Below are positions 6,515-15,820 of a stretch of DNA of 27,220 nt, piece after piece; the first letter of the stretch is position 1, and each line of letters begins with the position of its first letter. A program made the translations under genes and the position numbers. The DNA comes from BOKV01 sp049289295. GTDB lineage: Bacteria; Pseudomonadota; Alphaproteobacteria; Rhizobiales; Rhizobiaceae. Under the pieces are notes generated by a model. It made no database searches. It had not been told where the DNA came from and saw only the letters and a program-made list of their open reading frames with translations. Location: assembly GCA_049289295.1 (NCBI GenBank), contig JBATLL010000116.1, positions 1-27,220 on the forward strand. Reading direction: 5' to 3'.

Positions 6515-9223
6515 TCAGTTGCCTGGTGACCCGCCTGGTTCAGGTACCGGATTTTCATCGTCACCAGGCCCGGAAGCAGCCTGCCTCAACAGCACCCGCT
6601 GGTAGAAGCGGCCAATTGCCAGCAGGGCCAGACCGAGCCCGATGAAGGACAGCGCCCGCAAGGCACCTTCCAGCTCGGACAGGTCAAGCAGGAATACCTT
6701 GACGATGGTGAGGATGATGAGGATTGCCGAAGCGGCGCGCACCGGAAACGACTTCAGCCAGAGGCCGAGAGCCAGCACTAGCGACCCCAGGGCAAGCCAG
6801 GCGACAGAGTAGACCCAGAACTCGGCGTCCGAGGTCGAGCGGAACAGGCCCAGGTTCGCGCCCTTGAAGCCGTGACGCACGGAAAGGGAGACGAAGGCAA
6901 ACAGCAGCACGCCGGCCAGAGCGGCAAAACCGAGGGTGAACCAGCGTGGACGCACCGGGCGCGCGTACAGCGCCACTGCGGCTGCGGTCAGGCCAGTCAG
7001 GAAATAGGACAGCAGCAACAGGTTCAGCACTGGCGTTGCACCCACGGATTCGTCGGTAAAAACAGGGTTGTTCAGGATCAGAAGGCCAAGCGCGATCATG
7101 GCTGCGCTGATGACACCGGCTATCAGCGAGGCATTGGCGTAGAATGCCGCACGTGTGGCCGAGGCAGCGCGCTGCAATCCGGCTGAAAATGCGAGAGCCG
7201 CGAGCGCCTGCGTCGCGTTTTCCGCCAGGTTCATGCCGTGATAGGCAATCGAGCCTCCGCTGAACCAGTGGCGAATTTCAAGGCTGACAAAAAGCGCGGA
7301 CAGTGCGAGGCCAAAGGCACCAAGAATCGCGGACTCGAAGTCCTTTCCCGCACGCCGGATCAGTTCGCTTGCTACAACAAGTGCGGCAGCTGGCAGGCCG
7401 GCAATCAGGACAAGGCGGTTGAGCAGTGGCGTGGTGCCGATGGCAGCACTGTCTACCCCCAACGGGTAGAAGAGCGATACGGAGCCCAGGACTGCGGCTG
7501 CAATTGCCAGCTTTGGCAGCACGTTCAATGGGCGCCAGGTGTAGATCCAGGCAATCCCGAGCGCCGCCAGGCAGAAAGCGATGGGCATCAGGCCTGCATC
7601 AAGGGATACGGCCAGTGCGAAGGAAAGGGTTGCCGCACTTGTGACCGCGTAAGCGGCAGGCGCGGGCGCTTGCAGATCTTCGGGATCAAGACGATTGAAG
7701 CGATCCACGAGCACCGCTGCACCAAATGCTGCGGCGAGACCAGCGGCACCGAAGGTGAGCCGGGTCTCGAATGGAGCGACCCGAAGATAGGTCACGACAA
7801 GGCCGAGGAAAACCGTAACCCCGGCTGCCGTGGCCAGCCATCCGGCGGAGGAGCGCGCCTGCGCGCCATATCGCAAGGACCCATACACTGCGAGAACAAC
7901 GACAGGCACTGCGAGCAGCAGGGTCTTGCGCACATAGGCAAGGATATCCAGCGGCACCAGGCCTTCGGTGACCATTTCCCAGGTCATGATGCCCGGCTGG
8001 TAGGCGAGAGTCAGATCGACTTTACCCAATGCGAACAGCGTCACGATGGCACCGCCCATGGCTATCACGGCAAAGGATGGCCAAACGACTGCCGAGGCGG
8101 TCATGATCAGGGAGACGGTAAGCGCGGTGGCGATAAGTGGCAGATGCTGATTGAGCGCGATCTGGGCCATTGCGGCGAAAGCAAAGGCTGCAAAGGCGAT
8201 CACCGCGCCCTGATCAATGCCGCGATCCTGTGGTGGCACAGGCATATCCGCCTTCTGCCAGCCAAGGGCAACGGCGGCCATGGCCGTGAGCCCACCTGCC
8301 ATGAGGAAACCGGCAATGCCGCTCATGACGCCATCGATATTGGCGCCAAGCACGGTCCAGATTGCACCGCCTGCGACACCGGCCAGAGCCAGCCAGAGCC
8401 AGTTTCTGATTCGCGCCATGCCCATCACCGTTGCGGTGACGACAAGCACATGGATGGCAAGTGCCAGCGGGTTGGGCGCATCGCTGGAAACCAGCAGCGG
8501 CGTCGCATAGGAGCCGAGCACGCCAATTGCTGCCAGTTTCGGTCCATGAATGGAGGAAAGAAGCAAGCTGGCCAGACCTGCAATCGTCAGAAGCACGAAA
8601 GCAGATGCAGCACCCAGGAAACCGTAAAGCGCGTAGGCGGCATAGATGGTGGCGAAAGCGGCAATCGCGCCTACCCCGGTGATGATACCGGGAATGTCGG
8701 CACTGGGAATTGCTGGAAGGGAAAAACGGTTGTCACGGCGACGCAGCCATTCTCCGCCCGCGAAAAGCGCTGCGGAGAAAATCGCGCCCGAAGCAATTCT
8801 CGCACGCGGCCCCAACAGGCCCGCCTCGATGGAATATTTCACCAGGAAGACAGCTCCCAATGCCACCGCCAGCCCTCCAAGCAGCACGCTCCATTTCGCA
8901 CCGATGGCGTTTTCGAGATCGGCAAGTGAACGCCTGGGTCTGGGCTGAACGACTGGTGGGGCAGGATTCGCGACCTGTTCGCGCGGCGGAACGGCAGCGG
9001 CTGACTTTTGCGGGCCTTCGGCTTCCGGTTTTTCGACACGTTTGGGATTTGGGCGTGAAGCCTGGGCAGCCTTGCCATCCGGCCGTGGCTGCAATCCATT
9101 CAACTGGTCCTCGACGCTGACCAGACTGGAGCGCAGGGAAGCGATCTCGCTTTCCAGTCTGTTTTGCTGGCGTTTGACCCAAATCGCCAACGCGAGCGCA
9201 AACAAAGCGAAAATCAGTTCCAT
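6515..9223 (-). CDS. DUF2339 large polytopic membrane protein
   Basis: This is a 902-residue integral membrane protein of the DUF2339 family. It has an N-terminal membrane segment (MELIFALFALALAIWV), a short coiled-coil-like stretch (QQNRLESEIASLRSSL), and a Pro/Ala-rich cytoplasmic or periplasmic linker up to about residue 105. The conserved entry to the membrane domain follows (ENAIGAKWSVLLGGLAVALG), and then roughly twenty or more hydrophobic helices run to near the C-terminus. No catalytic motif is evident. The biochemical function of DUF2339 proteins is not established. The start is ATG at 9223, preceded by GGGAG; an in-frame GTG at 9238 would place that ribosome site inside the gene. 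It reads towards nadA, with 143 bases between them, and shares a ~130-bp divergent intergenic region with the MFS gene. Confidence 0.85.
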   Translation of the reverse strand: MELIFALFALALAIWVKRQQNRLESEIASLRSSLVSVEDQLNGLQPRPDGKAAQASRPNPKRVEKPEAEGPQKSAAAVPPREQVANPAPPVVQPRPRRSLADLENAIGAKWSVLLGGLAVALGAVFLVKYSIEAGLLGPRARIASGAIFSAALFAGGEWLRRRDNRFSLPAIPSADIPGIITGVGAIAAFATIYAAYALYGFLGAASAFVLLTIAGLASLLLSSIHGPKLAAIGVLGSYATPLLVSSDAPNPLALAIHVLVVTATVMGMARIRNWLWLALAGVAGGAIWTVLGANIDGVMSGIAGFLMAGGLTAMAAVALGWQKADMPVPPQDRGIDQGAVIAFAAFAFAAMAQIALNQHLPLIATALTVSLIMTASAVVWPSFAVIAMGGAIVTLFALGKVDLTLAYQPGIMTWEMVTEGLVPLDILAYVRKTLLLAVPVVVLAVYGSLRYGAQARSSAGWLATAAGVTVFLGLVVTYLRVAPFETRLTFGAAGLAAAFGAAVLVDRFNRLDPEDLQAPAPAAYAVTSAATLSFALAVSLDAGLMPIAFCLAALGIAWIYTWRPLNVLPKLAIAAAVLGSVSLFYPLGVDSAAIGTTPLLNRLVLIAGLPAAALVVASELIRRAGKDFESAILGAFGLALSALFVSLEIRHWFSGGSIAYHGMNLAENATQALAALAFSAGLQRAASATRAAFYANASLIAGVISAAMIALGLLILNNPVFTDESVGATPVLNLLLLSYFLTGLTAAAVALYARPVRPRWFTLGFAALAGVLLFAFVSLSVRHGFKGANLGLFRSTSDAEFWVYSVAWLALGSLVLALGLWLKSFPVRAASAILIILTIVKVFLLDLSELEGALRALSFIGLGLALLAIGRFYQRVLLRQAASGPGDDENPVPEPGGSPGN

Positions 9224-9353
9224 GTGAGTGTCTCCCACCGCACTTTAACGCGCAATTCATGCACCCCACACTTGTCTGACACACCAAAATGGCACTTGCA
9301 ATGTTCCCGTTGGCAGGCATTGTTCCCCTTTTTACAAGCAAGGTACACCGAGA

Positions 9354-10589
9354 GTGACTGATTCCGTCCAAAAGCCCACCAGCATCGGTTTTCCGTGGCT
9401 GCTTGTCATTGCTGGCTGCCTCATCTCCATGCTGACATTCGGACCACGCTCGGCCATGGGCTTCTTCCAGTTGCCGATGATCGAGGACCGGGGCTGGGAT
9501 CGCACCACTTTCGCGCTGGCAATGGCGATCCAGAATCTGATGTGGGGGCTGGGCCAGCCGATCTTTGGCGCAATCGCCGACCGGTTCGGTACCTGGCGCG
9601 TGCTGGCCTTTTCCGGCCTGTGCTATGCGAGCGGCCTCTATCTCATGGCCTCTGCGGAAAGTGCATCCATGCTGCACGTATCCGGCGGCGTTCTCGTGGG
9701 ACTTGGTATCGCATCGGGCTCCTTCGGCATCATCATGGCGGCTTTCGCCCGCAATGTTCCGGCTGACCAGCGCTCGATTGTGTTTGGCATCGGAACGGCT
9801 GCGGGTTCGGCTGGCATGATGGCGTTCTCGCCGCTAACCGTGGCAATGATCGCATCCCTGGGATGGCAGGACACGCTGGTCTGGATGTCGGCGATGCTGC
9901 TGGTGCTTCCACTGCTGGCGATCCCGCTACGCGGCAATTCATCGAGCGGCAGGATGGCGCAAAGCGATGTGGAACAGACTATCCGGGAAGCGCTGCGCGA
10001 AGCACTCGGCCATCAGTCCTACCTGCTGCTGGTGGCGGGATTCTTCGTCTGCGGTTTCCAGGTCGCTTTCATCACCGCGCATTTTCCCGCCTACATCAAC
10101 GATATCGGCATTGATGCGAAATGGGCCGCGATGGCGCTGCTGCTGATCGGCATGTTCAACATCGCAGGGTCGCTTGCCTCGGGCTTCATCGGCCAGCGCC
10201 GCCCCAAGCAGCGCATGTTGTCGTTCATCTATATTGGACGCTCGATTGCGATAAGCGTTTTCCTGCTGCTGCCGCAAACGCCACTCAGCGTCGTCATCTT
10301 TGCCTGCGTGATGGGCATCCTGTGGCTTTCGACCGTACCGCCGACCAATGCGCTGGTGGCGATCATGTTCGGCACACGCTATCTCGGCATGCTGGGCGGA
10401 ATCGTATTCCTGTCCCATCAGATCGGCTCGTTCCTCGGCGTGTGGCTGGGCGGCTACCTTTATGACATCTACGGTTCGTTCGACATCGTATGGTGGCTGG
10501 GCGTTGTACTCGGCATCTTTGCCGCAATCGTGCACTGGCCAATCAAGGAACAGATGGTGGACCGCTCAGGCGCGCTGCAACCTGCCTAG
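9354..10589 (+). CDS. MFS transporter
   Basis: This is a 411-residue inner-membrane transporter of the major facilitator superfamily with about twelve hydrophobic helices in two halves. The loop between helices 2 and 3 carries GAIADRFGTWRV, the MFS signature with the conserved D-R-x-G-x-R/K pattern. A long cytoplasmic loop (around residues 195-220, RGNSSSGRMAQSDVEQTIRE) separates the halves. The general layout resembles monocarboxylate/oxalate-formate-type MFS members, but the substrate cannot be told from sequence. The start is GTG at 9354 because no suitable ATG lies nearby; the upstream AAGG is rather distant. It is the only plus-strand gene in this part, divergent from DUF2339 and convergent with the thioesterase. 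Confidence 0.85.
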   Translation: MTDSVQKPTSIGFPWLLVIAGCLISMLTFGPRSAMGFFQLPMIEDRGWDRTTFALAMAIQNLMWGLGQPIFGAIADRFGTWRVLAFSGLCYASGLYLMASAESASMLHVSGGVLVGLGIASGSFGIIMAAFARNVPADQRSIVFGIGTAAGSAGMMAFSPLTVAMIASLGWQDTLVWMSAMLLVLPLLAIPLRGNSSSGRMAQSDVEQTIREALREALGHQSYLLLVAGFFVCGFQVAFITAHFPAYINDIGIDAKWAAMALLLIGMFNIAGSLASGFIGQRRPKQRMLSFIYIGRSIAISVFLLLPQTPLSVVIFACVMGILWLSTVPPTNALVAIMFGTRYLGMLGGIVFLSHQIGSFLGVWLGGYLYDIYGSFDIVWWLGVVLGIFAAIVHWPIKEQMVDRSGALQPA

Positions 10590-10609
10590 GACGCCCGGCT
10601 CCGGCGTCC
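10589..10609. terminator. GC-rich hairpin between convergent MFS and thioesterase genes
   Basis: GGACGCC (10589-10595) and GGCGTCC (10603-10609) form a perfect 7-bp stem with a 7-base loop. It starts on the last base of the MFS stop codon. Neither strand has a convincing T-tract after the stem. It may be a weak bidirectional terminator or an mRNA 3'-end stabiliser. Confidence 0.4.
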
Positions 10610-10639
10610 CGTTCAAGCGCATGTTTCCAGCGCACATTT

Positions 10640-11146
10640 CTAACGTTCGGGCGGCATCGGGAAAATCGCGCAGGTCTCGGTGCCATGCGCGATCAGCTTG
10701 CCATCGGCTGCCTCCAGCCAGGCTTCGCTGGTGGCAATGGTGCGGCCGAAATGGATCACCGTCCCAGTGCAGACAACCTCTCCGGTATTCTCGAACATGG
10801 GGCGCACCAGGTTCACCTTGAATTCGATCGTGGCATAGGCCGTGCCTGCAGGCAGCATGGTGTGAACGGCGCAACCCAGTGCGGAATCAAGGATGGTCGC
10901 AGCCCAGCCGCCATGCACGGAGCCCAGGGGATTGTAATGCTGGTGACCGGGTATTCCACGGAACACCGCCCTGCCCTTGCTGGCCTCGGCAAGTGTCATG
11001 TTCATCGTGCGCGCAATGGGTGGCGCAGGCAGCTTCCCGGCGATCATCATGTCGAAGAGTTCAATCCCCGTATGGCTGGCGACGAAATCGTGCGGAATGC
11101 AACCGACAGAGGGAAAAGCGTATCCAGAAGTTCCGGTATCAGTCAT
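10640..11146 (-). CDS. PaaI-type hotdog-fold thioesterase
   Basis: This 168-residue cytosolic protein probably hydrolyses an acyl- or aryl-CoA thioester. The hotdog core shows NPLGSVHGGWAATILDSALG, with HGG at residues 78-80 and Asp87 on the long helix, the usual PaaI/YdiI active-site layout. Later strands (YATIEFKVNLVRP, GEVVCTGTVIHFGRT, LIAHGTETCAIFP) complete the fold. Substrate specificity cannot be predicted. The frame allows ATG at 11158, directly after the recO stop. ATG at 11146 is preferred because GGAG sits six bases ahead of it. It is probably the last gene of the era-recO transcript. Confidence 0.85.
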   Translation of the reverse strand: MTDTGTSGYAFPSVGCIPHDFVASHTGIELFDMMIAGKLPAPPIARTMNMTLAEASKGRAVFRGIPGHQHYNPLGSVHGGWAATILDSALGCAVHTMLPAGTAYATIEFKVNLVRPMFENTGEVVCTGTVIHFGRTIATSEAWLEAADGKLIAHGTETCAIFPMPPER

Positions 11147-11158
11147 TGGCTGCTCCAT

Positions 11159-11896
11159 TCAGTAATCGGTCTGGCCCTTCATGACATGACGGATGAAACC
11201 CGCACGCTCATCAGGTGGCATGAAACCGCGCGGTGTCCAGACATCGCGGGCAAGAAAATGCGCCGTCAGCGCGAAACCGTCGCGAACCGCATCGAGAGAA
11301 AACGGCGCCGATCTGGAATCGGGCGCAAGATAGGATGGCAATGGCAGAAGCTTCGGTGCCCATGGCCTCCCCGCTTCGGCGCTGACTGCCTTGCCGGTCT
11401 TCGGTGAAACATAAATCAGGTTTTCGCGACTTCCCGTTGCCGCGCAGCGCGACAGGTCGAGCCCGAAACCCAGCTCTTCGAGCAAGGCAATCTCGAAACG
11501 GATCATCAGGCGGGCCGCCTTCTCGAACTCATCGAGATTTTCCACGAGCACCAGGGCTGCATCATACATGGCACGATGGGGATCGCGTTCAGGCAGCAAG
11601 CGCAAGTGAGCTGCCAGGGTCTGCAATCCATACAGGCCCAGACCGGTTTCCATCAGCCGCGCGGCGCGCAGCACATCGGCCTCGACGATGAAATTGCCGA
11701 GATGCTCTTCCAGGCGCGCGCGCCAGACAAGTGAAACCGAATTACCGGGTTGAAGAACGGGCGACATGCGGGCAGACCGCGCGCCCCTGACCAGCCCCAT
11801 GTGGCGGCCATGGTCGCGAGTCATGACTTCCAGGATGGCACTGCTTTCGCCGTGGCGGCGGGCCGAGAGAATAACGCCATCGTCTTTCCATTCCAT
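11159..11896 (-). CDS. recO: DNA repair protein RecO
   Basis: RecO works with RecR (and RecF) to load RecA on SSB-coated single-stranded DNA at gaps, and can anneal strands. The 245-residue protein has the N-terminal OB-fold start typical of the family (MEWKDDGVILSARRHGESSAILEVMT) and the following strand segment GRHMGLVRGARSARM. A helical middle (GLYGLQTLAAHLRLLPERDPH) leads to a conserved FEIALLEELGFGLDLSRCA segment. The family's zinc-binding cysteines are largely missing; only one Cys is seen here. It lies 115 bases after era. The thioesterase starts close behind it. Confidence 0.92.
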   Translation of the reverse strand: MEWKDDGVILSARRHGESSAILEVMTRDHGRHMGLVRGARSARMSPVLQPGNSVSLVWRARLEEHLGNFIVEADVLRAARLMETGLGLYGLQTLAAHLRLLPERDPHRAMYDAALVLVENLDEFEKAARLMIRFEIALLEELGFGLDLSRCAATGSRENLIYVSPKTGKAVSAEAGRPWAPKLLPLPSYLAPDSRSAPFSLDAVRDGFALTAHFLARDVWTPRGFMPPDERAGFIRHVMKGQTDY

Positions 11897-12011
11897 GGCG
11901 CAGCTATCCTTCTAGAGCATCGAAGGCGTTTGTCGGGCTGAGGCCGTGAACGCCTCGACCAGTCGGAATATCCCTGCCATCAAACAGCTCCCAGGTTGCG
12001 CGGAAAACGGG

Positions 12012-12926
12012 CTAGCGACGTGGAAAATCAAGCCCCATTTCGCGGTAACGAGCGGGATCGTCGCTCCAGTTTTCGCGTACTTTCACAAACAGGAAGAGAT
12101 GCACGGTCTGTTCGAGGATTTCGGAAAGCTCGCGGCGGGCAGCCATGGAAATTGCCTTGATCGTCGCGCCGGACTTGCCGATGACGATCTTTTTCTGGCT
12201 GTCGCGCTCGACATAGATGACCTGCTGGATCTTGACGCTGCCATCCGGGTTTTCCGTCCATGCCTCGGTCTCGACATGGCTAGCATATGGCAATTCGTCG
12301 TGAAGGCGCACGAACAGCTTCTCGCGCGTGATTTCAGCGGCAAGCTGGCGCATCGGCAGGTCCGACACATCGTCATCGGGATAGAGGAAAGGACTTGGCG
12401 GGAGATTTGCATCGATCCAGTCATTGAGTGTGCCGCAGCCATCGCCCTTGAGCGCGGAGATCATGAATGTCTGCTCGAAGCCGCACAGCGCATTGGCTTG
12501 GGCAGCTATTTCCAGAAGCGTATCGCGCCTGACCGCATCGACCTTGTTGATGACAAGCGCCTTGCGGTGGGGAACGGCGGACAGTGCGGTGAGAATGTCG
12601 CGAACATCTTCCGTGAGGCCGCGGGTTGCATCAACCAGCATCAGCACCAGGTCGGCATCGCGCGCACCGCCCCAGGCAGTTGTCACCATCGCTTCGTCGA
12701 GACGCCTGCGTGGCCGGAATATGCCGGGCGTGTCGACAAAGATCGCCTGGACATTGTCCCGCGTGGCAATGCCGCGAATGATTGCGCGCGTTGTCTGGAC
12801 CTTGTGCGTGACAATGGAAACCTTGGTGCCCACCAACTGGTTCATCAAGGTGGACTTGCCAGCGTTTGGCGCGCCAATCAGCGCCACGAAGCCGGCCTTG
12901 GTCTCGGTATGCGAGGGCGTGTTCAA
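12012..12926 (-). CDS. era: GTPase Era (ribosome assembly)
   Basis: Era is a GTPase that binds the 3' end of 16S rRNA and assists maturation of the small ribosomal subunit. G1 is GAPNAGKS (18-25), G3 DTPG (65-68), G4 NKVD (127-130) and G5 SALKG. The C-terminal KH domain contains VIYVERDSQKKIVIGKSGA and ends near residue 300, the family length. The start is TTG at 12926. An in-frame TGA lies just upstream (12932-12930), and the next Met is inside the P-loop region, so no ATG can serve. AAGGA of the rnc 3' end acts as ribosome site, and TTGA overlaps the rnc stop by four bases, which indicates coupling. Confidence 0.96.
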   Translation of the reverse strand: MNTPSHTETKAGFVALIGAPNAGKSTLMNQLVGTKVSIVTHKVQTTRAIIRGIATRDNVQAIFVDTPGIFRPRRRLDEAMVTTAWGGARDADLVLMLVDATRGLTEDVRDILTALSAVPHRKALVINKVDAVRRDTLLEIAAQANALCGFEQTFMISALKGDGCGTLNDWIDANLPPSPFLYPDDDVSDLPMRQLAAEITREKLFVRLHDELPYASHVETEAWTENPDGSVKIQQVIYVERDSQKKIVIGKSGATIKAISMAARRELSEILEQTVHLFLFVKVRENWSDDPARYREMGLDFPRR

Positions 12927-13660
12927 GCATCATCCTTTTCGGGTTGCCACACACCTTCGCGCACGAGAAGCGCTGCGGCTGCGGCCTGTTCTGCGGACCG
13001 TTTCGAGCGACCGCTGCCTTCGGCGTCGGGCTTGCCGGTAATCTTGACCGTTATCACAAAGATGGGGTCGTGATCGGGGCCTGAACGGCTTTTTTCCTTG
13101 TATTTCGGTGTTCCCAGCCGGTTTGCATGGGCCCATTCCTGCAACTCGGTCTTGGAGTCGCGTCTTGCAGCACCTTCGATGTGCAACCGGTTGAGCCAGA
13201 AACGGCGAATGAAGGCCGTTGCGTTTTCAAGGCCTCCGTCGAGATAGATCGAGGCGATGAGCGCTTCGAGAACATCGGCGCGCACGCTCTGCATGCGCTT
13301 TCCGGTGATTTCCTTCAGATCGCCGCCGGTGCGGATGAACTCGTGCAGGCGCAGTTCGTCGGCGATTTCCGCGAGCGTGTTACCCTTGACGAGTGCGTTG
13401 AGCCGCAAGGACAATTCGCCCTCGTCGGCATCGGGGAAGGAACGGTGGAGCAGGTCGGCTATGGTCAGGCCCAATACACGGTCGCCGAGGAATTCAAGCC
13501 GTTCATAGTGGAAACGGTCGTCCGACTTCTTGCGTACGCTGGCATGGGTAAGAGCGCGTTCAAGATTGGAATAATCGTTGAATGCGTAGCCGAGGCGTTT
13601 CTCCAGACCGCCGAAGCGCTTCTTGCCGCGCTCCTTGCTGGTGATGGATATCTGCGCCAA
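12923..13660 (-). CDS. rnc: Ribonuclease III
   Basis: RNase III cleaves double-stranded RNA, including rRNA precursors and structured mRNAs. The 245-residue protein has the catalytic domain signature ERLEFLGDRVLGL (residues 53-65), the second acidic cluster SVRADVLEALIASIYLDGG (Asp129, Glu132), and a C-terminal double-stranded RNA-binding domain (KTELQEWAHAN ... PIFVITVKITGKPDAEGSG ... SKRSAEQAAAAAL). The start is TTG at 13660 with AAGGGA close upstream. No ATG or GTG is available in frame before the conserved LEKRLGY. It lies 17 bases after lepB and overlaps era by four bases. Confidence 0.96.
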   Translation of the reverse strand: MAQISITSKERGKKRFGGLEKRLGYAFNDYSNLERALTHASVRKKSDDRFHYERLEFLGDRVLGLTIADLLHRSFPDADEGELSLRLNALVKGNTLAEIADELRLHEFIRTGGDLKEITGKRMQSVRADVLEALIASIYLDGGLENATAFIRRFWLNRLHIEGAARRDSKTELQEWAHANRLGTPKYKEKSRSGPDHDPIFVITVKITGKPDAEGSGRSKRSAEQAAAAALLVREGVWQPEKDDA

Positions 13661-13677
13661 AAGTCCCTTCCCTCTTT

Positions 13678-14421
13678 CTAAAGGCCCTTGAAAAGGCGCG
13701 AAGTGCGCATGTCGGAAGGCCAGCGCCAGATGGCCAACGGATGCGCATTGTTGTCAACCGAGAAGAAGATGGTGCGAGCAGGACCTACCAGATTCTGATA
13801 GGGCACAAAGCCGACATCAAACCGGCTGTCCAGTGAATTGTCGCGGTTGTCGCCCATGAAGAAATAATGTCCAGCCGGAACCTCGAACACCCTCGTATTG
13901 TCGCCCTCACCATTGGGATTGATATCCAGCGTTTCGAAACTCACGCCATTGGGCAGTGTTTCAACATAACGCGGCACGGCCGGGCCGCCATTGGCTGGTG
14001 TCCAGTCGGCGATGCGTTCGCGCTTTACCGGCTCGCCATTGATGTTCAGCACACCGTCAATGACCTGGATGCGGTCGCCGGGCATGCCGATACAGCGCTT
14101 GATATAGTCGATCCTGGGATTGCTCGGCAGCTTGAAGACCACGATGTCGCCGCGCTTGGGTTCACCCGCCCAGACACGACCCTCGAACAAGTCCGGCGCA
14201 AAAGGCAGCGAATAGCGCGAGTAGCCGTAGGTATACTTGGACACGAACAGGTAGTCGCCAACCAGCAGGGTGGGCATCATCGATCCCGAGGGGATCGTGA
14301 ACGGCTGGAACAGCAAGGTGCGCACGACCACAGCCAGCAGCAGCGCCTGGACGATTACGGTAATCGTTTCGGAAAGTGCACCTTGTTTCTTTTCGACTTT
14401 GGTGTTCTGAGCCACGTTCAT
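13678..14421 (-). CDS. lepB: Signal peptidase I
   Basis: LepB is an inner-membrane serine/lysine peptidase that removes signal peptides from exported proteins. The 247-residue protein has one N-terminal membrane anchor (about residues 19-37), the catalytic Ser47 in IPSGSMMPTL, and the catalytic Lys108 in YIKRCIGMPGD. The signature GHYFFMGDNRDNSLDSR comes late. The long central insertion (NGGPAVPRYVETLPNGVSF) matches Gram-negative forms. The ATG at 14421 is used. It lies between acpS and rnc in the order common to Rhizobiales. Confidence 0.96.
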   Translation of the reverse strand: MNVAQNTKVEKKQGALSETITVIVQALLLAVVVRTLLFQPFTIPSGSMMPTLLVGDYLFVSKYTYGYSRYSLPFAPDLFEGRVWAGEPKRGDIVVFKLPSNPRIDYIKRCIGMPGDRIQVIDGVLNINGEPVKRERIADWTPANGGPAVPRYVETLPNGVSFETLDINPNGEGDNTRVFEVPAGHYFFMGDNRDNSLDSRFDVGFVPYQNLVGPARTIFFSVDNNAHPLAIWRWPSDMRTSRLFKGL

Positions 14422-14462
14422 TTTTTCCGGTGAAGTTTCATCGTGAAAGGCTTTGACGTCTG

Positions 14463-14894
14463 TCAGCTGCCCGAATTGCCTGTCTTGTCAGCAGTCTGCG
14501 CCATGCGCGCCTCGATGACCACGAACGCCTGCGCTAACGGGAAATCGTCCGTTATCGTGAGGTGAATATGCGCTTCGTAGCCATCAGGGATCATTTCAGC
14601 AAGTCTTTTTGCCGCGCCATTGTCGAGATGAAAGGTCGGCTTGCCGCCTGGCAGGTTGATTACACCCATGTCCCGCCAGAAGACGCCACGGCTGATCCCG
14701 GTGCCAAGAGCCTTGGCGCAGGCCTCCTTTGCCGCAAATCGCTTGGCATAGGAAGCGGCGCGATTCCTGCGCCTGTCAGACTTGGCCTTTTCCACCTCGG
14801 TGAATATCCGATCGATGAAGCGGCTGCCATGGCGTTCTATCGATCGCTCGATGCGACGTATGTCGATGAGATCGCTGCCCAGGCCAATGATCAT
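14463..14894 (-). CDS. acpS: Holo-[acyl-carrier-protein] synthase
   Basis: AcpS transfers the 4'-phosphopantetheine arm of CoA to apo-acyl carrier protein, which activates fatty acid synthesis. The start is ATG at 14894, which begins the canonical MIIGLGSDLIDIRRIE. An upstream extension to 14942 has no family similarity, and a GGAG site precedes 14894. Of the Mg-binding residues, Asp8 and Glu57 (in RFAAKEACAKALG) are visible. The 143-residue length is slightly above typical because of a polar tail (KTGNSGS). It is placed directly upstream of lepB. Confidence 0.95.
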   Translation of the reverse strand: MIIGLGSDLIDIRRIERSIERHGSRFIDRIFTEVEKAKSDRRRNRAASYAKRFAAKEACAKALGTGISRGVFWRDMGVINLPGGKPTFHLDNGAAKRLAEMIPDGYEAHIHLTITDDFPLAQAFVVIEARMAQTADKTGNSGS

Positions 14895-14981
14895 CCGTGT
14901 GCTCCGTAGTCCAGCCCTATTTGGGAAAGCGCGCGCCGGCATGCAACGGAAAATTGTCTGGCGGGGCGATGGGTATTCAGG

Positions 14982-15677
14982 TCAGGCTGCGTTGCCTTTT
15001 ACTTCAACGCCCGGCTCTTCGCCATCCAGTTCGATTGAATCGGGCTCGCCAAGTGTATCGGCATAGGCGCGTGACTGTGCCTCCATCTGGCGCATGCGCA
15101 ATTCAAGCTTGTTCTGGCGCGCCGTGCGAATGCGGATCGATGCCCAACGTGTCGCGATATAGAAAAGGATCCCAACACCAACACCCAATGGCACCGCGCC
15201 AACGGACATTGGCAGGATGACCGGCTCCCAGATGGCCGCGATCTTGTCGAGAAGCCCTCCCAGACCATGGGAAAAGAGGCTGCCATCGGAGATCTCGGCG
15301 ATCCGATGATGACCGCCCGCGTTCGCGGCACCATGGCGGGCACCCGTGAGGATGAACTTTCCCGTGGCGTAGGTCGACGTCCAGATGAAGGGAAAGCTGA
15401 TCGGATTGCCAAAAAACGTGCCCATGGCGGCCGCAATGAAATTGCCGCCAATCACATAGGCAACGCCAAAGGCGATGATGAAATGAAAGCCCATGTAGGG
15501 AGTGAAGGAAGCAAAAACGCCTGCGGCAACACCCGCCGCAATCGAATGTGGGGATGCAGTCAGGCGAAAGACGCGTTTGGCAACATACTTGCCGGATCGT
15601 ACCCAATTGCGACGAGGCCACAGGGAAATCCTGATCGTTTCCGTCCAACTGGCAGGATTTCTACGCGAAAACAGCAT
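14982..15677 (-). CDS. DUF2062 membrane protein
   Basis: This 231-residue membrane protein of the DUF2062 family has a basic N-terminal region (RRNWVRSGKYVAKRVFRL). The conserved DUF2062 core follows (SPHSIAAGVAAGVFASFTP, then FGVAYVIGGNFIAAAMGT and FFGNPISFPFIW), with two close hydrophobic segments. A third membrane segment lies around residues 160-185 (MSVGAVPLGVGVGILFYI), and the C-terminal tail is charged (EEPGVEVKGNAA). The molecular function is not established. In Rhizobiales it is regularly found between pyrE and acpS, as here. Confidence 0.85.
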   Translation of the reverse strand: MLFSRRNPASWTETIRISLWPRRNWVRSGKYVAKRVFRLTASPHSIAAGVAAGVFASFTPYMGFHFIIAFGVAYVIGGNFIAAAMGTFFGNPISFPFIWTSTYATGKFILTGARHGAANAGGHHRIAEISDGSLFSHGLGGLLDKIAAIWEPVILPMSVGAVPLGVGVGILFYIATRWASIRIRTARQNKLELRMRQMEAQSRAYADTLGEPDSIELDGEEPGVEVKGNAA

Positions 15678-15820
15678 CTTGTTCTAAACACCCGGCCCGC
15701 CTGCATGACGGGTTCTCGCCTCTTGGATATAGTTCGTTGCCTGATCGCGATTAAAGGCGATCCGTCCCGATGCCACAATAGTCCGTTCGGCTTAACGTTG
15801 GGTTTCGAAGCCCATTGCGC

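Noticed and set aside
7238..8929. Long 563-codon open frame on the plus strand
   Set aside because: It is antisense to the DUF2339 gene, whose hydrophobic, GC-rich codons leave the opposite frame open. The translation is Gly/His/Cys/Gln-rich low complexity without a domain.
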